From Treponema_C sp050320395 (GTDB lineage Bacteria > Spirochaetota > Spirochaetia > Treponematales > Treponemataceae): a DNA stretch of 64,000 nt. The position numbers and the translations under genes are program-made. Positions 26,688-36,000 of the stretch are shown here, piece by piece. The notes beneath the pieces are model-generated. The model was not told the DNA's origin, did no database searches, and saw only the letters and a list, made by a program, of their open reading frames with translations. Within the stretch, counting starts at the first letter, position 1. The number at the start of each line of letters is the position of its first letter. The DNA is taken from positions 1,302,001-1,366,000 of the forward strand of contig NZ_CP144459.1 in the NCBI RefSeq assembly GCF_050320395.1. Direction: 5' to 3'.

Positions 26688-27389
26688 TTATGCGATAGCC
26701 GTATCCAGGGCGATTTCCATCATTTGTTTGAAAGTTAATTGACGGTCTTCGGCTGATGTGCTTTCTCCGGTTGCAATGTGATCCGAAACGGTTAAAATTG
26801 CCAAAGCTTTTCGCTCGAATTTTGCGGCGAGGGTATATAACTCGGCCGCTTCCATTTCAATGCCCAAAACACCGTACTGGGCCCAGAGTTTCCAATTGCT
26901 GTTTTCGTCGTAAAACAAATCGCTTGAAGCAACCGTTCCTACATGATGGGGAATCTTTTTTGCCAAAGCCGCAGTCCGCGCTTTTTCAAGCAAGTCAAAA
27001 TCCGCGGTCGGGGCAAAATGCAGGGAGCCGAAACGCTGAGTCATAAGGGCCGAGTCCGTACAGGCTGCGGCTGCAAGAATAACATCGCGCACCTTTGTGT
27101 TTTTATGAACGGCACCGCAGGTACCCACCCGTATGGCCGTTTGCACTCCGTAAAATAAAAACAGTTCATTTACATAAATGGATAAAGAGGGCTGTCCCAT
27201 TCCCGTTCCCTGTACGGATATGAGTTTACCCTTATAGGTACCCGTATAGCCGAGCATCCCGCGTACTTCATTGTAACATTCGGTATTTTCCAAAAAGGTT
27301 TCCGCTATAAATTTAGCCCGAAGCGGATCTCCGGGTAATAAAACCGTTTGTGCAATTTGACCTTCTTTTGCACCGATGTGTGTACTCAT
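26688..27389 (-). CDS. deoD: Purine nucleoside phosphorylase DeoD-type
   Basis: The 233-residue enzyme splits purine nucleosides with phosphate to free base and (deoxy)ribose-1-phosphate. Family features: VLLPGDPLRAK near the start (phosphate site), GTGMGQPSLSIY, RVGTCGA, the VLGIEMEAAELY motif holding the ribose-binding Glu, and the base-binding Asp in TVSDH. The length is that of hexameric DeoD. GGAGG lies before the ATG at 27387-27389. It has its own promoter and terminator, so it stands as a single-gene unit of the salvage pathway. Confidence 0.96.
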   Translation of the reverse strand: MSTHIGAKEGQIAQTVLLPGDPLRAKFIAETFLENTECYNEVRGMLGYTGTYKGKLISVQGTGMGQPSLSIYVNELFLFYGVQTAIRVGTCGAVHKNTKVRDVILAAAACTDSALMTQRFGSLHFAPTADFDLLEKARTAALAKKIPHHVGTVASSDLFYDENSNWKLWAQYGVLGIEMEAAELYTLAAKFERKALAILTVSDHIATGESTSAEDRQLTFKQMMEIALDTAIA

Positions 27390-27413
27390 TCATACCTCCG
27401 ATAACATTCACCC

Positions 27414-27442
27414 AGTATATCAAAAAACGAAAAAAAATGTAA
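27414..27442 (-). promoter_or_regulatory. Candidate promoter of deoD
   Basis: On the minus strand TTACAT (27437-27442) and TATACT (27414-27419) are 17 bases apart, 24 bases from the start codon. Confidence 0.55.
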
Positions 27443-27487
27443 GTACAAGAGGCGGCATCGGCTAAACGCTTTTGAATAAAATCCGTA

Positions 27488-27517
27488 TTTACATATAGAC
27501 GTAAAATCCTGTATACT
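27488..27517 (+). promoter_or_regulatory. Candidate promoter of the NSS transporter operon
   Basis: TTTACA (27488-27493) and TATACT (27512-27517) are 18 bases apart, 57 bases upstream of the ATG. Confidence 0.55.
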
Positions 27518-27574
27518 GTTTCCGTATTTTCGGCTTATTATAAGGTCTGAGCCGTTATCAGGAGACTCGGTGTT

Positions 27575-28957
27575 ATGGACAAAAAGGTACAAAGAGAAAC
27601 ACTGGCAAGCAGACTGGGCTTTTTATTTTTATCGGCCGGCTGCGCAATCGGTTTGGGAAACGTGTGGCGTTTTCCTTATATTACAGGCGTATACGGAGGC
27701 GGAGCCTTTGTACTGCTGTATTTGATTTTTTTGATTATACTCGGCCTTCCCGTTATTATTATGGAATTTGCCGTCGGACGTGCGGCCAGACAAAATGTTG
27801 CGGGAGCCTTTTATAAACTTGAAAAACCCGGCACAAAATGGCATATCTTCGGCTACATTGCCATAGCGGGCAATTATTTATTAATGATGTTTTATACGAC
27901 GGTAGCAGGCTGGATGCTTTACTATTTTTTTGCAATGGTAAAGGGCAATTTAAGCGGTCTTAGCCCTGAACAAACGGGGGCCTTTTTCGGTGCAATGCTC
28001 GGAAAACCCGATTTAATGATTACCTGGATGCTTATCACCGTTACTCTGGGCTTTATTATCTGTGCCGGCGGGCTGCGCAACGGGGTAGAGCGGGTTGCAA
28101 AAATCATGATGTCTTTTTTATTTGTGATTATGCTTGTCCTTGCGGTGCGTTCGGTAACCCTTCCCGGAGCTTCAAAGGGGATTGCTTTTTATCTTAAACC
28201 CGATTTTAACCGCATGATGGAAAACGGCTTTTGGAGCGCCGTGTATGCCGCTATGGGCCAGGCTTTTTTTACTTTGAGTCTGGGTATCGGTGCAATGACC
28301 ATATTCGGAAGCTATATCGAAAAAGAGCGCAGTTTAACCGGCGAATCTTTAAGCATACTCGGTCTTGACACCCTTGCGGCCTTTATGGCCGGTCTTATCA
28401 TTTTCCCCGCAAGTGCCGCCTTCGGTGTGGATGCCGGAGCCGGTCCCGGTCTTGTATTCGTTACCCTGCCGAATATCTTTAATGCGCTTCCCGCGGGAAG
28501 ATTTTGGGGCAGTTTATTTTTCCTCTTTATGAGCTTTGCCGCCATGACCACGGTTATTGCCGTTTTCGAAAACATCGTTTCTTATGCAATCGATATACTG
28601 CATTGGAGCCGTACAAAGGCCGTTATTATAAACGCCCTTATTATTGCGGTGCTTTCAATTCCCTGTGCATTGGGCTTTAACGTTCTTTCGTGGATTCAGC
28701 CCCTCGGACCGGGAAGCGGTATTTTGGATTTGGAAGACTTTATCGTCAGTAATAACCTGCTTCCCTTGGGGTCAATGGTGTTTTTGATTTTTTGCTGCAG
28801 CAAAAGAGGCTGGGGCTGGGATAATTTTATCGCCGAAGCCGATGCCGGAGAAGGCATCCGCTTTCCCGGTAAACTGCGTTTTTATATTACGTGGATTTTG
28901 CCGGCAATCGTTTTTGCAATCTTTATTCTCGGGTATATAGAAAAATTCGGAAAATGA
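27575..28957 (+). CDS. Sodium-dependent transporter, NSS/SNF family
   Basis: The 460-residue membrane protein has the family's sodium-site signature GCAIGLGNVWRFPY in the first helix and 11-12 predicted membrane segments, as in short bacterial LeuT-like and tryptophan or alanine transporters. It should import an amino acid or amine with Na+. The substrate is not evident. The MATE transporter and dihydrouridine synthase genes follow closely on the same strand (27-bp gap, then an ATGA overlap), so one transcript is likely. Confidence 0.94.
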   Translation: MDKKVQRETLASRLGFLFLSAGCAIGLGNVWRFPYITGVYGGGAFVLLYLIFLIILGLPVIIMEFAVGRAARQNVAGAFYKLEKPGTKWHIFGYIAIAGNYLLMMFYTTVAGWMLYYFFAMVKGNLSGLSPEQTGAFFGAMLGKPDLMITWMLITVTLGFIICAGGLRNGVERVAKIMMSFLFVIMLVLAVRSVTLPGASKGIAFYLKPDFNRMMENGFWSAVYAAMGQAFFTLSLGIGAMTIFGSYIEKERSLTGESLSILGLDTLAAFMAGLIIFPASAAFGVDAGAGPGLVFVTLPNIFNALPAGRFWGSLFFLFMSFAAMTTVIAVFENIVSYAIDILHWSRTKAVIINALIIAVLSIPCALGFNVLSWIQPLGPGSGILDLEDFIVSNNLLPLGSMVFLIFCCSKRGWGWDNFIAEADAGEGIRFPGKLRFYITWILPAIVFAIFILGYIEKFGK

Positions 28958-28984
28958 CTTAGCCGGAAAGTGTAGGGAAGTATA

Positions 28985-30358
28985 ATGCGGACGGCGGTAC
29001 AAAAAAATATCGATTTTACCGAAGGGGCGCTTCGAAAAAAACTGGTGATTTTTGTACTGCCCATACTTGCCGGTACCGTTTTGCAGCAGCTTTACGTTAC
29101 CGCCGATGCCGTCATTATAGGAAAATATACGGGAAAAATCGGTTTGGCCGCTATAGATTCCGTATATGCCCTGTTACGGCTTCCCGTATTGTTTTTTGCC
29201 GGCATTTCCGCCGGCGCTTCCATTCTGGTTTCCTATTCCTACGGAGCAAAAGACTTTAAAAAACTCGATAATGCCGTTCATACGGCGGTTTTATTTGCTC
29301 TTGCAGGGGGAACCGTTTTATCGGCGGCGGGTATTCTCTGCGCTCCTTATATTTTACATCTTATTGCGGTTCCTTCCGAAATTTACGATTACGCTTTGTC
29401 ATACGTACACATATATTTTGCGGGTTTTGTGTTTATGATGTTGTACAACATTGCTGCAGGAATACTTCGTGCATTGGGCGATTCAAAAACACCCCTGTAC
29501 ATTTTAATAATATCCTGCTTTGTAAATATCGCTTTGGATATACTCTTTATAGGGCATTTTAAATGGAGCACCGCGGGAGCCGCCCTTGCAACTTCAATAG
29601 CCCAATGTATAAGCGCGGTTTTTGCCCTTGCCGCATTGATATGCTCGAAAACCGAGGGCAGACTGTATCCGAAAAAACTGCGTTTTCACGCCGAAGCGTT
29701 CAAGCGTATTCTTATAACCGGCGTTCCGATAGGGATTCAATCTGCATTTTATCCTATAGCAAACATACTTATTCAATCGGGCATAAACGCTTCGGGCACC
29801 GACAATATAGCGGCATGGGCACTGTGCGGAAAGCTTGATTTTTTAATATGGTTTTCAGTCGGAGCGGTTGCCGACGGGGTTTCCGTGTGTGCGGCCCAAA
29901 ATTACGGTGCGGGAAAAATCGGCCGGGTTAAAACGGGTACCCTGTTCGGTGTTGCGGTCGGCACCCTTACCGTGCTGATTATCAGCACCCTGTTGTATTT
30001 GTACAGCGGTACTTTTGCAAAGCTGTTTATAAGTGCAAACGACTATGATGTGATTGCCGTTACCGTGCGCATAATGCATTTTATAGCTCCCTTTTACGTT
30101 TTTTACGTATTCGGCGATTTATTTTCCGCTTCAATAAGAGGCTCGGGAAAAACCTTTGCCGCAATGCTTGTATCTCTGCTTACAATATGCGGTTCGCGGG
30201 TTGTATGGATGTTGTATATCAGGGCTTCAGGCGGCGGTTTTACGGATATTTTGATATGCTATCCTTTATCGTGGATTTTACATTCGATTGCCTTTACGGT
30301 ATATTATCTTAAAAAGACGGGGTTTCAAAAATCCTGTGCTGCGGACACCGATATATGA
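28985..30358 (+). CDS. MATE-family efflux transporter
   Basis: This 457-residue protein has 12 hydrophobic segments in two similar halves, with family blocks such as LPILAGTVLQQLYVTADAVIIGKYTG, SYGAKD in the first half and AAQNYGAGK in the second. MATE pumps expel cationic drugs or metabolites with Na+ or H+. AGGGAAG precedes the ATG. The last codon and stop overlap the next gene start by four bases (ATGA). Confidence 0.94.
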   Translation: MRTAVQKNIDFTEGALRKKLVIFVLPILAGTVLQQLYVTADAVIIGKYTGKIGLAAIDSVYALLRLPVLFFAGISAGASILVSYSYGAKDFKKLDNAVHTAVLFALAGGTVLSAAGILCAPYILHLIAVPSEIYDYALSYVHIYFAGFVFMMLYNIAAGILRALGDSKTPLYILIISCFVNIALDILFIGHFKWSTAGAALATSIAQCISAVFALAALICSKTEGRLYPKKLRFHAEAFKRILITGVPIGIQSAFYPIANILIQSGINASGTDNIAAWALCGKLDFLIWFSVGAVADGVSVCAAQNYGAGKIGRVKTGTLFGVAVGTLTVLIISTLLYLYSGTFAKLFISANDYDVIAVTVRIMHFIAPFYVFYVFGDLFSASIRGSGKTFAAMLVSLLTICGSRVVWMLYIRASGGGFTDILICYPLSWILHSIAFTVYYLKKTGFQKSCAADTDI

Positions 30359-31365
30359 TAAAACTTTTATCCGCTCCCATGGCCGCAATAACTCACGAAG
30401 CCTTCCGGCGCACGATAGCTCGTTTCGGAGGCTGTGATGAATACTATACCGAAATGATTCACGCCGCCTCTTTTATAAACGGCGGGCCTTATGAGTCGTA
30501 TTACTCAAACTGCGGGCCCGAGCCGCATAAAATCGTATGGCAGCTTACCGGTTCCGATACCGATAAACTCGTGCGCTGTGCCGCCCTTCTTTTCGAACAT
30601 CCCGATGCTTCGTCGGTAATCGGTATCGATATGAATATGGGCTGTCCCGCCCCGGAGATTTACCGTCAGGGGGCCGGTATTGCATGGATGAGTAAACCGC
30701 TTGCCGAAGTCGAAAAAACGGTAAAGGCGTTACGGAGAGTCTGCGGCACAAAACGGTTGAGCATAAAAATCAGGCTCGGCGAAGAAGATTTTACGGAAAA
30801 AGGCCTTTCGGATTTTGCCGATATGCTCTGTTCGGCAGGAGCCGAGCGCATAACCTTGCATCCCCGCACGCGAAAAGAAAGCTATTCGCGCCCGCTTCGA
30901 AAAAAATACGTGCAGCTTGTAGCAGAAGCGATTAATGCGCGTTATCCCGATGTTTCCGTTGCGGGAAACGGCGCTATAGACGGCTCTAAGGCCTTGGCGG
31001 ATTTTGCCGCGCTTTGTCCGGCGGCCGATTCCTTTATGATAGGGCGGAGCGCCGTTCAAAAGCCGTGGATTTTTGCGCTTTTAAAGGGAATTTCGGCGGA
31101 AAAAGGGCAGGGACAAATCGATTTGCAGAGACAAATCGACTTATTAAAAATTGCGGAGGATTTTATCGCCGATTTGGAAGCATGTCAGCCCGAAGATTTT
31201 CGGAAAACGCGCGCACAGCGTTTTTTTGCCTATTATTGCGACAATTTTCAGTTTGCCCATTATATAAAATCGCAAGTGCTGCAACAAAAAAATCACCGTG
31301 CGATGCTTGAACGTTTTACCCGGTACTTTGAAGAAATGCCGGATGAGCGTATACTGCACATATGA
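30355..31365 (+). CDS. tRNA-dihydrouridine synthase
   Basis: The 336-residue flavoenzyme reduces a uridine in tRNA. It shows the Dus signature: LSAPMAAITHEAFRR at the FMN site, DMNMGCPAPEI with the catalytic Cys97, IKIRLG, ITLHPRTRKESY, and VAGNGAI and MIGRSAVQKPWIF in the barrel's C-terminal strands. The start overlaps the MATE stop as ATGA, so translation is coupled. Which Dus subfamily it belongs to cannot be settled without alignment; closest in pattern are DusB/DusC-like proteins. Confidence 0.93.
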   Translation: MIKLLSAPMAAITHEAFRRTIARFGGCDEYYTEMIHAASFINGGPYESYYSNCGPEPHKIVWQLTGSDTDKLVRCAALLFEHPDASSVIGIDMNMGCPAPEIYRQGAGIAWMSKPLAEVEKTVKALRRVCGTKRLSIKIRLGEEDFTEKGLSDFADMLCSAGAERITLHPRTRKESYSRPLRKKYVQLVAEAINARYPDVSVAGNGAIDGSKALADFAALCPAADSFMIGRSAVQKPWIFALLKGISAEKGQGQIDLQRQIDLLKIAEDFIADLEACQPEDFRKTRAQRFFAYYCDNFQFAHYIKSQVLQQKNHRAMLERFTRYFEEMPDERILHI

Positions 31366-31405
31366 TATCCCGGCTTAATCGCAGCCGATTATAATGCAAA
31401 GCGGA

Positions 31406-31939
31406 TTATACCGCAAAACGGCTGTACTCTTTGAGACAGTCGATGCACACGTGTTTTCCGTTTTGTACGCGAATGTATGTTTCGGCAGCTGTTTCCCCGC
31501 ATTCTTCACATTCCGCCGAATTGAATAAGCGTGCCGGTTCGGGAAGTTCTATGCGCACGGGTTTTATGTCGAACATATCTTCGCTTTTGCATGTTTGAAA
31601 ATAGGCAAAGGCTTCTTCTTTACTCATATTTTTCGGCCGCTTTTTTAATACAAGCCGTACCGATTTTCCGTTTTTACGGTTGTAAAACGAAAACGCCTGT
31701 TTGCCCGTCATATGAAACAAGAGATTGCCCTTACCGGCGGTGCAGCCGAGCATAACCTGAATTGCATCCACTCCGCATGCATCGTTTTCGCATATACATA
31801 CGGTTTCTTCGTCTTCCGAAAAAGTTAAGTCGAGCAGTTTGATTGCGTACAATGCCGCCTTATAGCCGATAGTCAGGCCTCCGCATACGTGGCCGTGAAA
31901 GGCTGCGCATTTATCCCACAGTTCTTTTTCATCAATCAT
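31406..31939 (-). CDS. FmdE-family protein with C-terminal zinc ribbon
   Basis: The 177-residue protein has the FmdE domain, named for a methanogen molybdenum formylmethanofuran dehydrogenase operon. Its marks are CAAFHGHVCGGLTIG (residues 11-25, Cys11, His15, His17, Cys19) and CENDACGVDAIQVMLGCTAGKGNL. A C-terminal zinc ribbon follows (CEECGE and CIDC). The bacterial role is not known; no formylmethanofuran or molybdenum genes lie nearby. The start at 31937-31939 follows GGGGAG; the longer frame overlaps the rpiR-like gene. It lies 22 bp downstream of that gene on the same strand and is probably co-transcribed. Confidence 0.88.
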   Translation of the reverse strand: MIDEKELWDKCAAFHGHVCGGLTIGYKAALYAIKLLDLTFSEDEETVCICENDACGVDAIQVMLGCTAGKGNLLFHMTGKQAFSFYNRKNGKSVRLVLKKRPKNMSKEEAFAYFQTCKSEDMFDIKPVRIELPEPARLFNSAECEECGETAAETYIRVQNGKHVCIDCLKEYSRFAV

Positions 31940-31961
31940 GGATATACTCCCCGATTCCGAT

Positions 31962-32831
31962 TTACACCTTCCGTTTATGCTTAAAGCAGGATTGATAACT
32001 TTGTTCAAGATGTGTGCGCACATGGTTATAATTTTGGTGTGCAATCGTACTGAATAAAATATCGATAACGGTCAGCTGGGCGATGCGGCTGCTCATGGCT
32101 CCGCTTCGTTTATAAATTTCGGGCGCACTTGTGTGAAGAATGATATCCGCCCTGTTTAAAGGATTTTTTTTTGAGAATTTTGTAACGGCAATGCTTGCGG
32201 CGCGTCGTTTTTTTATCGAATGGAGCATTTCGACAATTTCGGTAGTGGTACCCGAATGAGAAATAATAACCGCCGCATCCGTGTTCGATATGTTTGCCGC
32301 ATAACTTAACTGCATATGGCTGTCCGCGCAAAAGCATGCGTTTTTTCCGATACGCAAAAGCTTGTAATAAAAATCTTCGGCTACGAGGGCAGATGCGGAA
32401 ATGCCGAATAATTTAACGCAGTGTGCATTCATAATGATTTGAGCGGCCCGCTTCATATCTTCATTATCAATGAGTTTTACCGTATCCGTAACGGCACGAA
32501 TACCGCTTTGCATAACATTTGAACTGATTTCTTCAACGCTTTTATAACCGCTTATATCGCTGTATTCCGTGTAGCTTTCGCCCGTATCTTCGGAGGCGGC
32601 GGTTTGTACTTGGGAAAAAAAGCTTTTTTTCAAATCCTTTAAACCTTTAAATCCGAGGCTTTTACAAAACCGTACCCAAGCCGCTTGTGTCGTATTTGAT
32701 TCCTTTGCCAAAACCGCAATGGGTTTGTCGAAAATACTGTTTGTATTATTTAAAAAATAACGGGCCGCATTTTTTTCGGCATTGCTTAATTGTTCAAATC
32801 CGTTTTGTATTTTTATTTCTATATTTGTCAT
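31962..32831 (-). CDS. RpiR/MurR-family transcriptional regulator
   Basis: The 289-residue protein has an N-terminal helix-turn-helix (LSNAEKNAARYFLNN, AVLAKESNTTQAAWVRFCKSLGFKG) and a C-terminal SIS phosphosugar-binding domain (KLFGISASALVAEDFYYKL, AVIISHSGTTTEIVEML). Regulators of this family sense phosphosugars. A sequence oddity is TTQAAWVRF where many members have TxSTVsRF. GGAGAAG precedes the ATG. It is followed by the FmdE-family gene and has a strong divergent promoter facing the Ig-repeat operon, so it may act on either; target unknown. Confidence 0.92.
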   Translation of the reverse strand: MTNIEIKIQNGFEQLSNAEKNAARYFLNNTNSIFDKPIAVLAKESNTTQAAWVRFCKSLGFKGLKDLKKSFFSQVQTAASEDTGESYTEYSDISGYKSVEEISSNVMQSGIRAVTDTVKLIDNEDMKRAAQIIMNAHCVKLFGISASALVAEDFYYKLLRIGKNACFCADSHMQLSYAANISNTDAAVIISHSGTTTEIVEMLHSIKKRRAASIAVTKFSKKNPLNRADIILHTSAPEIYKRSGAMSSRIAQLTVIDILFSTIAHQNYNHVRTHLEQSYQSCFKHKRKV

Positions 32832-32848
32832 ATCTTCTCCGTTATAAA

Positions 32849-32877
32849 ATTATGCTGTCTAACGGCCTTATTGTCAA
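32849..32877 (-). promoter_or_regulatory. Sigma-70-type promoter of the rpiR-like gene
   Basis: On the minus strand consensus TTGACA (32872-32877) and CATAAT (32849-32854) are exactly 17 bases apart. Confidence 0.8.
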
Positions 32878-32925
32878 GAAAAACGTATCTAAAAAAAGAG
32901 TTCCCGTTCTTTTTTTTAAGATTTC

Positions 32926-32954
32926 GGTTTTTTTTTATGCGGTTATGTTATAAT
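32926..32954 (+). promoter_or_regulatory. Candidate promoter of the Ig-repeat operon
   Basis: TATAAT (32949-32954) is perfect; the hexamer 17 bases upstream (GGTTTT) is a poor -35. The leader to the start codon would be about 75 nt. Confidence 0.5.
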
Positions 32955-33034
32955 AAGGTGAATACTTATTTTTTTGGATTTATTAAACTTTATATCAAAA
33001 TATGCCGATAGTGAAGACGGAGGATTATGCGTAA

Positions 33035-36000
33035 ATGAAAGATAATGCCGGTTTGAAAAGAATTGTGTGCGCAGCGATGTTGTCTGCGGCGGTAACCTTA
33101 TTTGCAGGAGGTTCCAAGGATATAACGGATATACCTATCGCTTCTATGGAAAGCTGGCAGGAGACAACGGATATTTCTTCCAAAAAAAAGGGAAAACATA
33201 ATATTCTTATAACTGCAAACGATATTGCAGGAAATACCGCGTATGTAGGTCCTTTTAACGTATATATAGACCCCGATTCCGATTTACCCGTTACCTCTAT
33301 TGCCTTTCCCGTGTCGGGGGCGACTGTAACAGGTGATGTCGATATAGTGGGAACCTGTATCGATGACGATGCCGTTGCACGAATATCGGTGCGGATTGAC
33401 GGCGGCACTGAAGTGTATACGGCAAAAGGAACGGAATTTTGGTCATATTCGCTTAATACGACGGAAATGGAAGAAGGAACTCATACGATCGAAGTGTGGG
33501 GAACGGATATAAACGGCGTTGACGGGAAAAGCGTAAAAACCTTTTTTTATTTGGACAGAAGGCAGCCGCTCACATATATTACGAATACGGATGCCGGTAC
33601 CTTGGTTTCCGGCGTATTGCGCTTGGAAGGTTCCGTTGAAGACGGAAACGGTATAGAGCGTTTGTTTTATTCGCTTGATAACGGTGATAAATTCGAAGAA
33701 GTCCGTCTTACATATAATAAAAAAACAAAGCGATCCGATTTTAAACTGATTATTGATACCGAAAAAATTGCAGACGGCCCGAACGTATGCTGGTTTAAAT
33801 CAATAGATAAGCAGGGATCCGTCGGTATTTATACCTTTTTGTTTTTTGTAGACAACATTGCCCCCTCGCTTTCTTTTATACATCCCGATGATGAAGCGGA
33901 AACATTCCCGAGTGTTTTTTCCGTTGCGGGAAAGGCTTCCGACGGCACCGGTCTTGAATCTTTGAATTGGATCTCCGGAAATCAAAGCGGGACCATCGCT
34001 TTGACGCCGGGTAACGAGTATTGGGTGAAAGAATTTGATTTTTCCAAATCCAATGTGAAATCGGTGACTATTGAAATTGTCGCAAAAGACGTTGCCGGAA
34101 ACGTTGTGCGGGCTAAAAAGAAAATTGAAATAGACAAAAAAAAGGATAGGCCGCAGTTGGAGCTTGTAAGTCCCAAGCCGGATGCACTTATTGACGGCGA
34201 TGTGTTTATTGCAGGCTTAAGTTACGGGAACGTGTCCGAAGTCCGCTATAAAATCGACAGAGAAGAGGAAAAAACGGTTTCGGCACCCGACGGTGCGTTC
34301 GGTTTTCCTGTAAGCGGATTGTCTGCGGGAAATCACATGCTTACGCTTTATGCGGTGTGTCCGAACGGTACGGCAGGAGATATACATACCGTAAAATTCA
34401 AAGTAGCGGGAAAAAAACCGTCAATAAGTTTTGAAAATAATTCGGTTATCGTTCCTGCTTTCAGCGCTCAAAATAAAGTACCGACTGCCGTTTTTATAAA
34501 AGCGGAAGCCGGACTGCGTGAAGCCTTTGTTTCTTTTAACGGCGGTGAAAAAAATATTCTTACTATAAAACCCGGTCAAACCGACTTTGTATGGCGGCCG
34601 GGTATAAATGAAAAAATGCCGGCGGATTTATATGATATACGGGTTTTTGCGGCGGATACTGCCGGAAGGATGCTGAGTCAAACCCTGCTTGTAGGGATTG
34701 CAAATCCGCTGAACAGTCAGGGGGTAAACCGTTTTGCATGGGCTCAAAAAAATATACATGATCAACCGTTTGCTTTTATAGACAGCGAAAATCCCCTGGA
34801 AGGCTTTTACTATTCGTCTGCCGGAGCCGGTATTGAAAATGTGGAGTTATTGGACGCTCCCGGACTTTTATACGAAACCGACGGCAATACGATAAAAATC
34901 CGCGCAGCTAAAAGCGGTTTATATAAAAATGTCCGCGTAAAAATAACCGACAGCGAGGGTGTTGAATTTACAAGCGAACCTATCGATATTTTTTCCGATA
35001 CGGCAGTTCCGAACATTACGCTTAATCAAAACGAGGCTCCGATTTTTGTGAAAGACGGTTTTACGGTTTCCGGAACGGTGAGTTCCGAACAGGAGTTGGA
35101 GTCGATTGAATATCACATAACGACGGCCGCTTCCGATGAGGTTTTAACCGGTACTTTGAGTGCGGTTTTTGAAAAAACGGTTGATATCGCTCAATTGCCT
35201 GACGGTGTACTTCTTTTTACCGTCACTGCCTCGGATAAAATCGGTAAAAAAACGTCCGAGCACAGGGTGTTTATAAAAGATACTCAAGCTCCCGATGTGT
35301 ATATGATAACGCCGATAAGCGGTGATACGGTAAACGGCTCGATTACCGCATCTTTTAAAGTGAGTGAAAAATTCCGAAACGTAAAGGCCGAATATAAGGC
35401 TGCGGATGAAAAATCCGTGTGGAAGGAATTTGCTTACACCTCATTACCCAACATAGTTATAGGAACCGCAGACGAACCGATAAATAAAGATATGGAGTTC
35501 AGGTTTACCGATCCGGCAGGAAACGTAAAGCTCATCAATCAATACGATTTTGAGATAGACAACAGTGCGGACGCTCCGGTTGTAGAACTGCATTTACCCT
35601 TTGAAAATCAAATTATATATAAGGCGTTTACGATTTCGGGTATGATATATGACGACGATGCGGCTGCGCGTATTTACTATAAAATAGACGATAATCCCTA
35701 TCAAAGTTTTGATGTTACGCACAGTTTTTCCGTTCCCGTTCCCTTGTCGTCTTTAACCGATAACGAGCATACGATTACGGTTTACGGTGAAGACATTTAC
35801 GGGGTAAAGAGTACGCCGGTTGTACGCAAAATTCGCGTTTCACTTGAACCTCCTTCGGCTCATATGGTGTCGCCGGATATAAGCGAAACGGTAAACGGCC
35901 GTGTAGAAATAAGCGGTACGGCTTCGGACGCAAACGGCATAAAAGAAGTATATATATCCGTAAATAACGGAAACGTTTTTTCGCTTGCCGAAGGAACCGA

